This document shows, in pieces, positions 5,651 to 5,740 of a stretch of DNA of 5,740 nt (its first letter is position 1; the number at the start of each line of letters is the position of its first letter). Made by a program: the position numbers and the translations under genes. The stretch lies in contig JAJXVW010000035.1 in assembly GCA_021781935.1 (NCBI GenBank), positions 1-5,740 of the forward strand, written 5' to 3'. Source of the DNA: a bacterium (GTDB taxonomy: Bacteria; Patescibacteriota; Minisyncoccia; Phycocordibacterales; Phycocordibacteraceae). A model generated the notes under the pieces. The model had not been told where the DNA came from. It saw only the letters and a program-made list of their open reading frames with translations, and ran no database searches.

Positions 5651-5740
5651 ATGCCTCCGCAGCAGACTGCACGCATGCCGCGCCGCTCTCTCGAGACGGT
5701 AAGCGCATGGGCACTTATAGTGACCCTCATCTCTACCGGT
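5651..5740 (+). CDS. N-terminus of a probable membrane protein (3'-truncated)
   Basis: Thirty codons are open from ATG 5651 to the window edge: a short basic N-terminus (MPPQQTARMPRRSLETV) followed by the start of a hydrophobic segment (SAWALIVTLISTG). This is the pattern of a positive-inside first transmembrane helix or signal anchor. ATG 5675 (residue 9) is an alternative start. No Shine-Dalgarno is present. The gene is divergent from rnpB with a 128-base gap containing a -10-like box. Too little is visible to name a family; the call as a gene rests on the open frame, the promoter-like upstream sequence and the membrane-protein-like composition. Confidence 0.6.
   Translation, partial: MPPQQTARMPRRSLETVSAWALIVTLISTG

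Overview
The window looks like chromosomal DNA from a GC-rich member of the Candidate Phyla Radiation (Patescibacteria), most likely a Parcubacteria-type lineage. This is inference. It rests on the short, tightly packed genes, the membrane-anchored DUF192 protein with a very characteristic FWMKDMRFPIDI stretch, an ATP-cone class II ribonucleotide reductase, and the lack of Shine-Dalgarno sequences. TGA is used as a stop at four of the five visible gene ends, and tryptophan is encoded by TGG, so the code is the standard bacterial one. This argues against the UGA-recoding Gracilibacteria/SR1 groups.

Layout, left to right. (1) Positions 3-569 hold the 3' part of a gene for a zinc-ribbon protein with a possible helix-turn-helix and a very basic tail. 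(2) A 324-base non-coding gap ends in three CACCGGCG repeats and a -10-like motif. (3) A tight three-gene run on the + strand (894-2614) encodes a class I SAM-dependent methyltransferase, a small polytopic membrane protein resembling the VTT/DedA group, and an anchored DUF192 protein. The first two genes overlap by four bases and the third starts three bases after the second. (4) A 117-base gap precedes a complete adenosylcobalamin-dependent ribonucleoside-triphosphate reductase (nrdJ, 2732-5110), with every expected catalytic cysteine visible. (5) A 15-bp perfect hairpin lies between nrdJ and the convergent RNase P RNA gene (rnpB, minus strand, 5185-5522). It can serve as a terminator for both. 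(6) Upstream of rnpB is its sigma70-type promoter, followed by a divergent gene that starts at 5651 and runs off the window.

The window is mostly housekeeping: dNTP synthesis (nrdJ) and tRNA 5' maturation (rnpB). The methyltransferase/membrane/DUF192 run is probably one transcription unit, but no shared pathway can be read from it. I see no mobile element, CRISPR array, tRNA, toxin-antitoxin pair or defence system. The points most worth following are the RNase P RNA, whose L15 appears reduced to a UUCG tetraloop without the CCA-binding GGU motif, the uncharacterised zinc-ribbon protein, and a promoter-like GGCG-S-TANANT motif shared by three gene starts that lack Shine-Dalgarno sequences.
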